Source of the DNA: Methanobrevibacter sp.
GTDB taxonomy: Archaea > Methanobacteriota > Methanobacteria > Methanobacteriales > Methanobacteriaceae
Reading direction: 5' to 3'
DNA length: 64,000 nucleotides
NCBI RefSeq assembly: GCF_015062935.1
Contig: NZ_SUTM01000002.1
Coordinates: 109,377-173,376, forward strand
The notes beneath the pieces are model-generated. The model was not told where the DNA came from. It saw only the letters and a list, made by a program, of their open reading frames with translations, and searched no databases. A program made the translations under genes and the position numbers. Each line of letters begins with the position of its first letter. Positions within the stretch are counted from its first letter, which is position 1. Below are positions 45,341-54,780 of this stretch, piece by piece.

Positions 45341-46852
45341 ATGAAAAGGATTTTAATATTTCTAATACTGACATTAACGTTATTGTCTCTTTCAGCGGTT
45401 TCAGCTGCAGAAAATGCAACTGATGCTGTTGAGCTCGACGATAATGCCGACATCATTCTGGATGATGCAAGCCCTGTTAATGTAGCCAACTCAACAGAGG
45501 ATAACGTCGTTCAGGAAAGTGAAATTTCAGCCAAACCAACAACAGGTTATGAGAAGTTTACAACTCAATTCAGCGTAACATTAACTTCAAACGGCACAGC
45601 TTTAGCATCAAAACCGGTTACAATCAGTCTGAATAAGCAGACTTACGACAGGGTGACTGACGATAACGGAACTGCAACAGTCAACGTTAAGCTTACAAAA
45701 GGAACCTACACAGCTACATTTTCATTTTTAGGTGATGAAAACTACACTGCATCAAACGGAACTGCTAAAATCACTGTAAAAAGTCCATATAATACTAAAT
45801 TAAGTGTGGCTGACAAGAACATCAATTACAGGCAGGGTTCAAAATCGGTATTTATTGTCCGTCTTCTTACAACTTCAGGAAGTGCAGTCAAAAACCAGCA
45901 GGTAACATTCAAGGTCAGCGGAAAGACCTACACTGCAAAAACCAATTCAAAAGGTTACGCACAGATATTTTTAAGCCTTAAAAAGGGAACACGCAAGGTT
46001 ACCTACTCCTTCAAGGCAAACAATCCTTATCTTTCCTCAAGCGGTTCATACAGCATTAAGGTTAAAGCTCCAATCGCCAAAGGAAACGGATACTGGATGT
46101 GGGGAGAGTCCATGAAAAAGGTCAATCTCAAAAACCTTAAAAACAAGGGAACCAAACACATTTTCCTTCATTCCTATTCAATAAACCTTTTCGGAAAATC
46201 CGCTGTAACATCATGGATTGCAAAGGCCGCCAAATATGGAATCAAGGTGCATATCTGGATGCAGATATTCTATGACGGAAAATGGATCAGCCCAATCAAC
46301 AAGGACGGCTCCTTCAAGTACAGCTACATGAACAAGAAAATCAAGCTGGCAAAAACCTATGCCAAAATGAAGGGTGTTGCCGGAATACATCTTGACTATA
46401 CAAGATTCGGCGGAACCGCACCTAATTACGGTGATGCTGTAAAGGTAATAAACTACTTTGTTAAAAAGGCATGTGTTGAGGTAAGAAAGGTAAAGTCCAA
46501 CTGCATAATGTCATCATCCGTAATGCCTGAGCCTGGAATGACAGATTATTATTATGGTCAGGACATTCCTACAATGACAAAATATCTTGATGTCATTGTT
46601 CCTATGGCATATAAGGGAAATTACCACAAGACTACAACATGGCTTAATTATGTAACCAAGGCATTTGTCCTGGATTCCAACGGTGCGCAGGTATGGACCG
46701 GTCTTCAGGCATACAAGTCTGACAGCAACGCCAAACGTCTGTCCACATCCGAACTTCTAAAGGATGCCAAGGCTGCTAAAAGCGGCGGGGCAAAAGGAGT
46801 AATGCTGTTTAGAATAGGTCTAACTTATGCATTGAATTTCAATAAGGTATAA
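45341..46852 (+). CDS. Secreted Ig-repeat protein with glycosidase-like TIM-barrel domain, copy 2
   Basis: The 503-residue paralogue lies 8 bp after copy 1. It has a signal peptide (residues 1-22), two Ig-like domains (about 60-235) and the same C-terminal barrel (KVHIWMQIFYDG, VAGIHLDYTRFGG, SSVMPEPGMTDYYYGQDIP, DVIVPMAYKGNY). The HLDY/HFDY aspartate probably belongs to the active site. It starts at ATG 45341 after a GGTGAT site. One fewer Ig domain than copy 1 suggests the Ig part acts as a variable stalk. Confidence 0.82.
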   Translation: MKRILIFLILTLTLLSLSAVSAAENATDAVELDDNADIILDDASPVNVANSTEDNVVQESEISAKPTTGYEKFTTQFSVTLTSNGTALASKPVTISLNKQTYDRVTDDNGTATVNVKLTKGTYTATFSFLGDENYTASNGTAKITVKSPYNTKLSVADKNINYRQGSKSVFIVRLLTTSGSAVKNQQVTFKVSGKTYTAKTNSKGYAQIFLSLKKGTRKVTYSFKANNPYLSSSGSYSIKVKAPIAKGNGYWMWGESMKKVNLKNLKNKGTKHIFLHSYSINLFGKSAVTSWIAKAAKYGIKVHIWMQIFYDGKWISPINKDGSFKYSYMNKKIKLAKTYAKMKGVAGIHLDYTRFGGTAPNYGDAVKVINYFVKKACVEVRKVKSNCIMSSSVMPEPGMTDYYYGQDIPTMTKYLDVIVPMAYKGNYHKTTTWLNYVTKAFVLDSNGAQVWTGLQAYKSDSNAKRLSTSELLKDAKAAKSGGAKGVMLFRIGLTYALNFNKV

Positions 46853-46862
46853 TCCTTATTGA

Positions 46863-47240
46863 TTACCATTTTCTTTTTGAAAGCGCTTTAAGGCGCTTTT
46901 TTTCTATATCTTTCTTTTTTTGTGACTGGTACTGCTTGTTCTGGCGGTTGGTTGTTGTTTCATTGTTTCTCATTACTGTTACAAGGTCTATGGAATTGCC
47001 GCTGCAAGCCATCAGGACCCTTATTTCCTTATAGTCCTTTGAAGGAGGGGCCTTAAATACTGCCGCATACTTTTCCCTTTCAACGTGCTCCCAGCTGATA
47101 GGCTCTTCATTTAATAGGCAGTCCACAATATATTCTCTTGAAATCCCGTTTTCATCAAGTCTTTGGATGAAATGTCTGTTTTCAAAGCACCAGTTTATGC
47201 TGGATGTGTCTCCCATTATAAATTTGTCAAAAACATTCAT
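46863..47240 (-). CDS. DUF4258-like small protein
   Basis: The 125-residue protein has RHFIQRLDENGISREYIVDC in its N-terminal half, resembling the DUF4258 family of small toxin-like proteins, and a basic Lys/Arg/Gln-rich tail. It converges on the Ig-repeat gene and diverges from the transporter gene. No partner antitoxin is visible next to it. Confidence 0.6.
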   Translation of the reverse strand: MNVFDKFIMGDTSSINWCFENRHFIQRLDENGISREYIVDCLLNEEPISWEHVEREKYAAVFKAPPSKDYKEIRVLMACSGNSIDLVTVMRNNETTTNRQNKQYQSQKKKDIEKKRLKALSKRKW

Positions 47241-47280
47241 ATGTAAACTTTATTATATAACTTTTTATAAAAATTTATGT

Positions 47281-48741
47281 ATGTCTGAACAAGCGCAATG
47301 GGATTCGTCATTGGCATTTATTTTTGCTATGATCGGGGCTGCTGTTGGGTTAGGTAACATTTGGCGTTTCAGCTATGTGCTGTATTCTAATGGTGGAGGA
47401 TCATTTTTCATCCCTTACTTTATAGCAATCGCTATCATGGGAGTTCCATTTTTAATATTAGAATATGGTGTGGGATTCAGTTTCAAGGAATCGTTTTCAA
47501 AGATAATGAAGAAAATCAAGCCTGAATTTGAAATCATTGCCTGGATACTGGTTCTTTTCGTGTTTATAGTTACAATTTATTATATGGTAATTCTGAGCTG
47601 GGACTTGGTTTACCTTTTAAGCAGTTTCACATTCAACTGGGGAACAGATACAGCGGCTTACTTTGTGCAGAACGTCGGTGGGAGCTCAAATCTTTCAAAT
47701 GCAAGCTTCCTGCTTATTCCAACAACTGTCGGTGTTGCAATTTTATGGGTAATCTTATGGTTCATTTCCCACAGGGACGTTGACAAGGGTATCGGTAAGG
47801 TTTCAAAGATACTTATTCCGGCTCTCTTCATCATAATGGGAATAATCATCGTCTACGCACTGACACTTCCTGGTGCAGGCGTCGGTATTGATACACTGCT
47901 CAAGCCGGACTGGAATATGCTTTTTGACATTAACATCTGGCTTGCCGCATTTGCTCAAATCATCTTTTCATTAAGTATGGGTCAGGCTATTGCACTAACT
48001 TATGCAAGCTATCTGCCTGAAAACTCAAAGCTTATCGACAATGTTTTGATTGTAGTTTCATCCAACTCCCTTTTTGAAATATGTACTGCATTCGGTGTAT
48101 TTTCAATTCTGGGTTACATGTCAGTTACGGCGGGAACACCTATGGTCCAGCTGGTGACTGAAGGTACAGGACTGGTATTTATCGTATTCCCAATGATTTT
48201 CAACATTATGGGTTCTGTTGGACGTGTGCTCGCCCCATTGTTGTTCTTGGCTATTCTGTTTGCAGGAATTACTTCCGCTTTAGGATTTTTCGAACCGATG
48301 CTGAACTCAACTTCCATAAAACTCGGCTGGTCACGTAAGAAAACCGCAACTGTTCTCTCCATTATAGGATGTGTCTTTTCATTAATACTAACTACCGGTA
48401 TCAGCAGCTATCTTGTCGGAATCATCGACTCATTTGTCAATGAATTCGGAATACTGCTTCTCATTGGAGTTCAATGTATCATATTTGCATGGTTCTACGG
48501 TGTTGAACACTTCCTTCCTGCATTGAACGAAACTTCCACATTCAAAGTCGGTAAAATCTGGACTTTTGTAATCAAATACCTGCTTCCAACAGTTCTGATT
48601 ATCATGTGGGCTATCGGTATTGTAAAACTCTTCTCAACTGCAAAGACATTTGAGATAATAATTGATGTTATAATTATTGTGGCGGTTCTGGTATTTGCAT
48701 TCGTACTGACAAAAATCAAACCTGCCGGCGGAGATAGTTAA
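47281..48741 (+). CDS. Sodium-dependent transporter, SNF family
   Basis: The 486-residue transporter has the N-terminal signature FAMIGAAVGLGNIWRFSY and GGGSFFIPYFIAIAIMGVP of neurotransmitter:sodium symporters, with about 11-12 hydrophobic helices. Prokaryotic members import amino acids with Na+. ATG 47281 is preferred over an upstream in-frame start at 47167, which would add 38 residues not seen in the family. Confidence 0.92.
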   Translation: MSEQAQWDSSLAFIFAMIGAAVGLGNIWRFSYVLYSNGGGSFFIPYFIAIAIMGVPFLILEYGVGFSFKESFSKIMKKIKPEFEIIAWILVLFVFIVTIYYMVILSWDLVYLLSSFTFNWGTDTAAYFVQNVGGSSNLSNASFLLIPTTVGVAILWVILWFISHRDVDKGIGKVSKILIPALFIIMGIIIVYALTLPGAGVGIDTLLKPDWNMLFDINIWLAAFAQIIFSLSMGQAIALTYASYLPENSKLIDNVLIVVSSNSLFEICTAFGVFSILGYMSVTAGTPMVQLVTEGTGLVFIVFPMIFNIMGSVGRVLAPLLFLAILFAGITSALGFFEPMLNSTSIKLGWSRKKTATVLSIIGCVFSLILTTGISSYLVGIIDSFVNEFGILLLIGVQCIIFAWFYGVEHFLPALNETSTFKVGKIWTFVIKYLLPTVLIIMWAIGIVKLFSTAKTFEIIIDVIIIVAVLVFAFVLTKIKPAGGDS

Positions 48742-48963
48742 TTCTATTTCCCTTAAATTCTTTTTTTATTGATTTTTTTGGCCTGAAATTATCCTGTCAT
48801 ATAATTGATTTTAGACCTGATTAAATTGATTTTAATTTTAAAAGTAGTTTAATTATTTAATCTTTCGATGATTATTTTAATCTTTTAGCTGTTTTTCAAA
48901 AAAAGTTTAATGGATATCTACATCAGATAATTAAAAAAGGAATAATTCGTTAGTGAATTATCC

Positions 48964-49194
48964 CTAATAGCCGTTTACGGCTTTGACTTCAAGATATGTC
49001 TGGTATAGAGCATAAACCCAGAAGATTAGGCTTATGATGGAAAATATGAATGATACCCACATACCCAGAATATTTAAAACGATTGCTATTGCGAAGAATA
49101 TCAGTCCTTTTTTCACATCTCCGGCATATGCGATTCCAAGACCTGTCAAAAGGAAGGATATTATGATTGCAATGGCCATATTTTTTTGAGCCAT
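48964..49194 (-). CDS. Small TM2-like membrane protein
   Basis: This 76-residue protein has an N-terminal hydrophobic helix ending in GLGIAYAGDVKKGLIFFAI, a TM2-like pattern, and a second long hydrophobic stretch (LNILGMWVSFIFSIISLIFW). It ends in a short polar tail. Function unknown. An AGGAGG-like site (minus strand) precedes the ATG. Confidence 0.7.
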   Translation of the reverse strand: MAQKNMAIAIIISFLLTGLGIAYAGDVKKGLIFFAIAIVLNILGMWVSFIFSIISLIFWVYALYQTYLEVKAVNGY

Positions 49195-49307
49195 CTTTTT
49201 AGCCTCCTGTCAGTTATTCGATAATTAAATCTATATGTTGACCGGATAATTAAACTTTACTGAAAAATTTGTAAAAATAAGTATTAAAAATAGTCATTTG
49301 TTAAGTA

Positions 49308-49376
49308 TATCTTGGAAAAACCCAAGATAGACTTAAACTAAAAAAATTTTTTTAGTATAACACGGGAAGTGTTATA
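49308..49376. promoter_or_regulatory. Cluster of three consecutive perfect dyads
   Basis: Three stem-loops follow one another: TATCTTGG-(6)-CCAAGATA (49308-49329); a 20-bp palindrome ACT-A7-T7-AGT (49337-49356); and TATAACAC-GGGAA-GTGTTATA (49356-49376). They lie between divergent genes at 49194 (minus) and 49511 (plus). They may be regulatory sites or a structured leader or small RNA. Confidence 0.5.
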
Positions 49377-49510
49377 GATAATAATCTTTTAAAGCTATTA
49401 TTTAAACGTTTACTTATTTTTATGTGCCTAAATTTGATTTAAAGAATTTTTATAAGCCTAAATTTATTAATGGTAAAGTATTTTTAAGTATAATGTATAT
49501 AATGTTTAAC

Positions 49511-49930
49511 ATGAAATTAAAAATATTAATCATATGTCTTGCGGTTCTGGCTTTTGCGGGTTTTGTGAGTGCTGAAAGCTATACTGCACAGGACGGAATA
49601 TTCGCATACAGGGAAGTTGAAAACTACACCCTCAACGGATTCAACTTCACAATACTTGCCGATTATACTCTTGTCGATGAAAACTCAACACACATGTTTT
49701 TTGAAGGGACAAACAACACCCTAAATATCAGTGTCGTTAAAGATGGCGAAATAAAAGAGGTCAACTCAACCAAAAACGTCACTGCATCACAGACAATGTT
49801 CGGCTCTGTTGAAGGATATCTTGTTGACAGAAACGGAAGCTATACATTCAGCTTCACGGAAGACGATAATCTGATTACTGTGTCATCAAAGGACATGTCA
49901 CTGATGATTGGCGTCATCGGAAAGGACTGA
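49511..49930 (+). CDS. Small secreted protein with a signal peptide
   Basis: About 139 residues starting MKLKILIICLAVLAFAGFVSAE, a clear signal peptide with an Ala-rich cleavage region, then an Asn- and Thr-rich domain (many N-x-S/T sites, possible AglB targets). ATG 49511 is preferred over an in-frame start at 49424, which would place 29 residues before the signal. Similar small exported proteins are common in Methanobrevibacter; function unknown. Confidence 0.72.
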   Translation: MKLKILIICLAVLAFAGFVSAESYTAQDGIFAYREVENYTLNGFNFTILADYTLVDENSTHMFFEGTNNTLNISVVKDGEIKEVNSTKNVTASQTMFGSVEGYLVDRNGSYTFSFTEDDNLITVSSKDMSLMIGVIGKD

Positions 49931-49957
49931 ATTTTGCCTTTAAAGGAGAATACTCAT

Positions 49958-50515
49958 ATGGGGCCTGTTAATGTTTTGGACTGCAGAAGCCCTGAAGAGT
50001 TTAGAAGATGGCTTGAAGAGAACCATTCAACTCAAAAGGAGTGCTGGGTAAACTGCAAAAGGGGAAAAATCGAGGAGGGTGAATTCTCATATGTCGATGC
50101 GGTCTATGTTGCACTGTCATTTGGCTGGATCGATTCAACCCACGCTAAGATTGACGGGGTGCGCATGCAGAGATTTTCACCCCGCAGAAAAAACAGCAAC
50201 TGGACTGAGCTCAACAAGGAGCGCTGCAGATGGCTGATTGATAATGATTTAATGACTGAAAGCGGCTTTCGCTCACTTCCCGATTTGGATGAGGAGTTTG
50301 TCATTGACGACCATGTTCTTGAAGTTTTAAAAAGCAACGGCGAGGTATGGGAAAACTTTTCAGGATTTCCCGAACTCTACAGACGTATAAAGATTTCAAA
50401 CATTCAAAAAGAGAAAAATAAGGATGAGCTTGACCGCAAACTTGCAAATTTCATGAAATCCGTAAAAAAGGGCAAAATGGTCGGAAACTGGAATGACAGC
50501 GGAAGGCTGCAATAG
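49958..50515 (+). CDS. YdeI/OmpD-associated family protein
   Basis: About 185 residues: an N-terminal block (CRSPEEFRRWLEENHSTQKECWV, split here: CRSPEEFRRW, then KECWVNCKRG), VDAVYVALSFGWID and RFSPRRKNSNWTELNKER, typical of the YdeI/OmpD-associated family. In some bacteria members protect against peptides; the archaeal role is unknown. ATG 49958 fits the AAAGGAG site; TTG 49934 is the alternative. Confidence 0.75.
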   Translation: MGPVNVLDCRSPEEFRRWLEENHSTQKECWVNCKRGKIEEGEFSYVDAVYVALSFGWIDSTHAKIDGVRMQRFSPRRKNSNWTELNKERCRWLIDNDLMTESGFRSLPDLDEEFVIDDHVLEVLKSNGEVWENFSGFPELYRRIKISNIQKEKNKDELDRKLANFMKSVKKGKMVGNWNDSGRLQ

Positions 50516-50701
50516 TTTTGCCAGCATAAAATCTGATTTTAAACTGTTCAGATTAAGTTTAATTATTCAGCAAAATCTGAATGAAATGTAATTTTTACGT
50601 AAAATGTTGATAATTATATATAGTATTAACAATATAGTATATTTATTATAAATATTATGATGACATTTATTTTTTATTAAGCTATTGGGGGGTGAAATCA
50701 T

Positions 50702-53077
50702 ATGGCAGATGACAACACTTCAAAGTCAATACTGATTGTTGAAGACGAATCCATAATCGCACTGAACCTCAAGTATGATTTGGAGGACTTGGGCTATAAT
50801 GTGATTGGAATTGTAGACACCGGTGACGATGCAATTGATAATGCAGTTGAATACCGTCCGGATTTGACGATAATGGACATAAACCTCAAGGGGGATATAA
50901 ACGGTATCCAGGCGGCAAAAAAGATTCTTGCCCTGGATTTGGCTGTAATCTATCTTACCGCAAACTCCGACGACATAACATTCAACGAAACAATATCAAC
51001 ATCACCTGCATCATCATTCATTCCAAAGCCATATGACATTAACACTTTATCAAAAAACGTTGCCCTTGCAATCAACCGTCAGTCTGTTGAATCAGAAAAG
51101 GTCAATGAGGCCAGAGGGATTGCCAAGGACAAAGATCAATCTGAAGATGTTTTACAATTGGAAAGTGGCAAAAGAGAGTTAATAGAATCTGCAGGCGAAA
51201 ATGTGGACTACCAGAATTACCTGGAGTATGCTGACCTGCAGCAGAAGGCAAAAGAGGAATACAAACTGTCAGACAATGCAATCAGACACTACAAGGAAAA
51301 AGACCCTGATGAAAAGGAAAAAATCATTGTCGTAGAGGATGAATCAATCGTTGCACTGAACCTCAAGTATGACCTTGAAGATCTGGGCTATGAAGTCATT
51401 GACACATTTGACACAGCAACGGATGCAATCGAGAAATCAGAAGAGCTGTTTCCGGACCTGGTCCTTATGGACATTCAGCTGAAGGGGGATGTTGACGGTA
51501 TCCAGGCTGCAAAGGAGATAAGTGAAATGGGAATTCCGGTAATCTTTTTAACAGCAAACACAGACGATGCCACATCATTTGAAGCCCTTAAAACAGCACC
51601 CTACGGATACCTGTCAAAACCATACTCACTCAAGCAGCTGGAGCTTACAGTTGCAATGGTTTTAAGAAAGCATGAAGAGGACATAAAGACAATCATCAAA
51701 ACCGAAGACAAGGTTTCAGAAAAAAATAAGGAGCTTATCGTCGAAAAGACAGATGTTGCAATAATATTGGGGATAAGCATAATCCTTATTGTGGAAAGCC
51801 TTTTCATGAGAAACGTCACATGGCTTCAGTGGGTGCTTCTCATTCCTTCAGCAATCATGGTATTTCTTGCAATCGTCAGCCTCAAAAAGCCTGACCCTGT
51901 AACCGAATGGGACGTTCCTCCATTCGTAACACTCATTGTTCCTGCACACAACGAGGAACACACAATCGCAGAAACCGCAACCAGCCTTGCATCAATGGAC
52001 TACTACCTTGACGGAAAGGTAAACTTCGAGCTCATTGTCTGCAACGACGGGTCAGAGGACCGTACCGGCGAAGTGCTTGAAGGTCTTAAGGACAAGTTCC
52101 CTCACCTCAAGATAATCACACGTGTGCCTCCACGGTCAGGAAAAGGAAAAGGATTCGTTTTAAACGACGCCCTTGAAATCTCCAAAGGGGAAGTTGTGGC
52201 CGTATTTGACGCAGATGCGAGGGTTGACCCTGATTTTCTAACCAAAATCATACCTTACCTCAACGACCCTGAGGTTCAGGGAGTCCAGTCACGTATCAAG
52301 ATGTACAACAAGGACGAAAACTGGCTAACCTACATGCAGCACGTTGAACTTGCGGGTTTTGGAAACATAGTCCGTGCAAAGGACATCCTTGGAAAGGCAG
52401 GATTTTTAGGCGGAAACGGCCAGCTTGTTAAAAAGGACGCAATCTACGGCGGCGGAGGCTGGGACGGATTTGCAATCACAGAAGACTTGAATTTAAGTGT
52501 GAAGCTCATGATTGAAGGATATGCGATACGCTACTGCGGAGAGACATGGGTGTATCAGGAAGCTGTTCCTACATTAAGGCAGCTTTTCCGTCAAAGGGCC
52601 AGATGGGCAATAGGAAACTTCGAAACACTCTTCATCTACGGAGTAAAAATCATCCGCTCACCGATGCCTGTATTCAGAATGTTCGGAGTTTTAGAGCACG
52701 TTGCATTCTACGGCCTTAACATGCTTGTGTTCTTTGGATTTATCGTCTTTGCGGTAAACCTCATCGGATGGTTCGTATTCCACGGCGTTACAATAATCAG
52801 AATGGACGCTCCCCTTATAATCGGAATCATATCCGCATTCGGATTCTTCCCGGGAGCGGTGATAACACTTGCACGTGACAGAGTGAACTTCTTCAAATTG
52901 CTATATGGAGTTTTCGGCTACTGGCTCTACTGTTTCCACCTGATTCCTTTGTTTTTCATAACAGCATACCAGATGCTTACAAGAAAGGAAAGGACATGGG
53001 CAAAAACAGTCCACACCGGTGACGAGGAAGTTGAAGGTGTAGAAAACGAAGACATACCTGTAGGAGAGATAGAATAA
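50702..53077 (+). CDS. Double-receiver, membrane-bound family-2 glycosyltransferase
   Basis: Of 791 residues, 1-130 and about 205-330 are receiver domains with phospho-acceptor D59 (IMDINLKGD) and D257 (LMDIQLKGD). Two helices (about 358-400) lead to a GT2 domain (about 405-640): VPAHNEE, CNDGSEDRTGE, DADAR, AITEDLNLS and RQRARW (the QxxRW motif). Three or more C-terminal helices follow. Processive polysaccharide synthases share this GT layout. A strong GGGGGGTG site precedes the ATG. The next two genes, a membrane protein and a histidine-kinase-like protein, complete the unit. Confidence 0.88.
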   Translation: MADDNTSKSILIVEDESIIALNLKYDLEDLGYNVIGIVDTGDDAIDNAVEYRPDLTIMDINLKGDINGIQAAKKILALDLAVIYLTANSDDITFNETISTSPASSFIPKPYDINTLSKNVALAINRQSVESEKVNEARGIAKDKDQSEDVLQLESGKRELIESAGENVDYQNYLEYADLQQKAKEEYKLSDNAIRHYKEKDPDEKEKIIVVEDESIVALNLKYDLEDLGYEVIDTFDTATDAIEKSEELFPDLVLMDIQLKGDVDGIQAAKEISEMGIPVIFLTANTDDATSFEALKTAPYGYLSKPYSLKQLELTVAMVLRKHEEDIKTIIKTEDKVSEKNKELIVEKTDVAIILGISIILIVESLFMRNVTWLQWVLLIPSAIMVFLAIVSLKKPDPVTEWDVPPFVTLIVPAHNEEHTIAETATSLASMDYYLDGKVNFELIVCNDGSEDRTGEVLEGLKDKFPHLKIITRVPPRSGKGKGFVLNDALEISKGEVVAVFDADARVDPDFLTKIIPYLNDPEVQGVQSRIKMYNKDENWLTYMQHVELAGFGNIVRAKDILGKAGFLGGNGQLVKKDAIYGGGGWDGFAITEDLNLSVKLMIEGYAIRYCGETWVYQEAVPTLRQLFRQRARWAIGNFETLFIYGVKIIRSPMPVFRMFGVLEHVAFYGLNMLVFFGFIVFAVNLIGWFVFHGVTIIRMDAPLIIGIISAFGFFPGAVITLARDRVNFFKLLYGVFGYWLYCFHLIPLFFITAYQMLTRKERTWAKTVHTGDEEVEGVENEDIPVGEIE

Positions 53078-53694
53078 TGATGCTTAGAGAAAAGATAGCT
53101 TATATCATACTTATACTGGTCCTGCTCACTGTTGTGGTTAATCTGGGCTCAATAAACAGTTTCCTAAGTTTCCAGACAGACAAAACCCTTCAGTTTCAGG
53201 ACTCCATCTACGTGGTACCGGACCACTGGAACACAACAGACGAAATGAACATGACCGGAAAAAGCGGAAACGCAATGACAAACGGATACGTCATATTCGA
53301 CGCATGGGACGACTGGCCCGAAGACTACATGGGTCCACAGTCCAAAGCACGGCTTGCATCGATGGAAGACGGAGGATATGTAACAGTTAAAAGCGAAATC
53401 ATAAAGCTGGGAGGTAAAAACGTCACAAGGGAATACTACACAAACCCTTCAAGGGACACAAACACAACATTCGACCACATGGGAGTTGTATATATCTTCA
53501 CAAAACAGGACAGGAACTACTGCATAGAAATCCACTACTTCACAACCCATGACTACAACAACCAAAGCTACGTCAAGGAAATCGATGACAGGGTAGAGGA
53601 CATGATGGCAAACATGGAAAACAAGAACTACAACTGGTTTACATCCACATTCGACAGATTGCTTAACAACAAAAGTGTGGAGCTTAACATATGA
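53077..53694 (+). CDS. Single-pass membrane protein next to the receiver-glycosyltransferase
   Basis: This 205-residue protein has an N-terminal anchor (IAYIILILVLLTVVVNLGS) and an extracellular domain rich in Asn, Thr and Asp. Its ATG overlaps the stop codon of the glycosyltransferase gene (TAATGATG), so translation is coupled. No family is recognised. It may sense, hold or guide the exported glycan; this is inferred only from context. Confidence 0.75.
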   Translation: MMLREKIAYIILILVLLTVVVNLGSINSFLSFQTDKTLQFQDSIYVVPDHWNTTDEMNMTGKSGNAMTNGYVIFDAWDDWPEDYMGPQSKARLASMEDGGYVTVKSEIIKLGGKNVTREYYTNPSRDTNTTFDHMGVVYIFTKQDRNYCIEIHYFTTHDYNNQSYVKEIDDRVEDMMANMENKNYNWFTSTFDRLLNNKSVELNI

Positions 53695-53703
53695 GGTGGT
53701 AAT

Positions 53704-54306
53704 ATGACAGATACACTTAGCGGCGATGAAAAAAGGGAAGTGATTAAGAAGTTCAACCACAGGCTCAACAATGACCTTCAGGCGCTCATGGCATACATGA
53801 AACTCCAGAAAAGATTCGGAATCGACGATGAGGAAATTGTCAACTTCTCCTATGTTTCAATCGCATCAATCTCAGCAATACAGAACCTGATGTACAACTC
53901 AAAAGACGATTTGATATGCACAAGGGATTTTCTGAATGAATTTCTAAATATTCTAAATGACCACTACATGAGAGAGGGTATTGCATTTTCAAACGACAGC
54001 GAGGATGACATCCGCATAAGTCCTAAGGCAATGTTTCACCTGATGATGCTTTTAAATGAAATGATTGACCTGTCATTTGAATTTTCATTTGAGGGCGTTG
54101 CAGACAAGAAAATCTCCTTCAGGGTCGAAGAGAATGGTGATGAATGTCTTTTAACCTATTCAGACAACGGGTCAGGCATCAGCCAGCCATTAAAAGATTC
54201 CGAGATGAGGATGCTGCTTTTTGATCAGCTGGTGCATCAGATTGACGGAACTTCAGAGTTTGTAAATTGCAATACCGTTTCCGTCAGATGCAGTCATGAT
54301 TTCTAG
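53704..54306 (+). CDS. Soluble HisKA_2-type histidine kinase-like protein
   Basis: This 200-residue protein has KKFNHRLNNDLQALMAYM, whose H19-R-x-N-N-x-L-Q matches the phospho-acceptor helix of HisKA_2/HWE kinases. A reduced ATPase part follows: LLNEMIDLSFEF (N-box-like) and TYSDNGSGI (G1 box). There is no sensor or membrane domain. It is 9 bp after the membrane-protein gene, so it is the natural phosphate donor for the double receiver upstream. Some ATPase boxes seem short, so it could be a phosphotransferase only. Confidence 0.8.
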   Translation: MTDTLSGDEKREVIKKFNHRLNNDLQALMAYMKLQKRFGIDDEEIVNFSYVSIASISAIQNLMYNSKDDLICTRDFLNEFLNILNDHYMREGIAFSNDSEDDIRISPKAMFHLMMLLNEMIDLSFEFSFEGVADKKISFRVEENGDECLLTYSDNGSGISQPLKDSEMRMLLFDQLVHQIDGTSEFVNCNTVSVRCSHDF

Positions 54307-54322
54307 GGTTTTTTGAAACCCT
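54305..54322 (+). terminator. Terminator after the kinase-like gene
   Basis: AGGGTTT-TTTG-AAACCCT is a perfect 7-bp stem, starting in the stop codon and followed by T-rich DNA. Confidence 0.65.
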
Positions 54323-54393
54323 GTTTTTATTTATTTTTTTGGCATTTTAATTGAAAGCTATTGTATTTATTTTCTTTTAATTAATTGAGTTTT

Positions 54394-54495
54394 ACATTAA
54401 CGTCGGCCTTTCTGATTTTTGAATTTGATTTTAAATGGGGATATATATCCTGGCGTCGAATCAGACTGGGTTTTTAAAATACCAAACGTTAATGT
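54394..54495 (+). repeat. Intergenic dyad repeat, copy 1 (102 bp)
   Basis: Starts ACATTAACG and ends CGTTAATGT (perfect 9-bp inverted ends). It contains TCGGCCTTTCTGATTTTTG, the palindrome GGATATATATCC (54439-54450) and GTCGAATCAG. It ends 99 bp upstream of the tautomerase start. Confidence 0.85.
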
Positions 54496-54533
54496 TCAGC
54501 TTTTTACTGCTTTTCTTTCAAATCCATTTTAAG

Positions 54534-54549
54534 GTGGCATTTTTGCCAC
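54534..54549. promoter_or_regulatory. Operator dyad upstream of the tautomerase gene
   Basis: GTGGCA-TTTT-TGCCAC has the same arms and 4-nt spacing as the dyad in the hxlR/MFS promoter at 55239-55254. It lies just upstream of an AT-rich TATA-like region and 45 bp before the ATG. Confidence 0.7.
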
Positions 54550-54594
54550 ATTAACTATTTATTAATAAAAACGAAATTTCCAACTGGTGATAAA

Positions 54595-54780
54595 ATGCCA
54601 GTAATTAGTTTTGATATAGGAGAATTAACAAAAGAACAAAAAGAAATTTTAGCAAAAGAATTCAGTGAATCCGCTTCAAAAGTAACCGGAATTCCAATAG
54701 AAATGATATACGTCCTTTTCAACGAAAGAAAAGGAGATAATGTAGGAGTCGGAGGGGTTCTTTTAAGCAATCAGGAATAG
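54595..54780 (+). CDS. 4-oxalocrotonate tautomerase-like protein
   Basis: The 61-residue protein starts MPVISFDIGELTKEQKEIL; removal of Met would expose the catalytic Pro1 of the tautomerase family. The length is typical. A GGTGAT site precedes the ATG. The HxlR regulator gene converges on it, and both share an operator-like dyad. The natural substrate is unknown. Confidence 0.88.
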   Translation: MPVISFDIGELTKEQKEILAKEFSESASKVTGIPIEMIYVLFNERKGDNVGVGGVLLSNQE

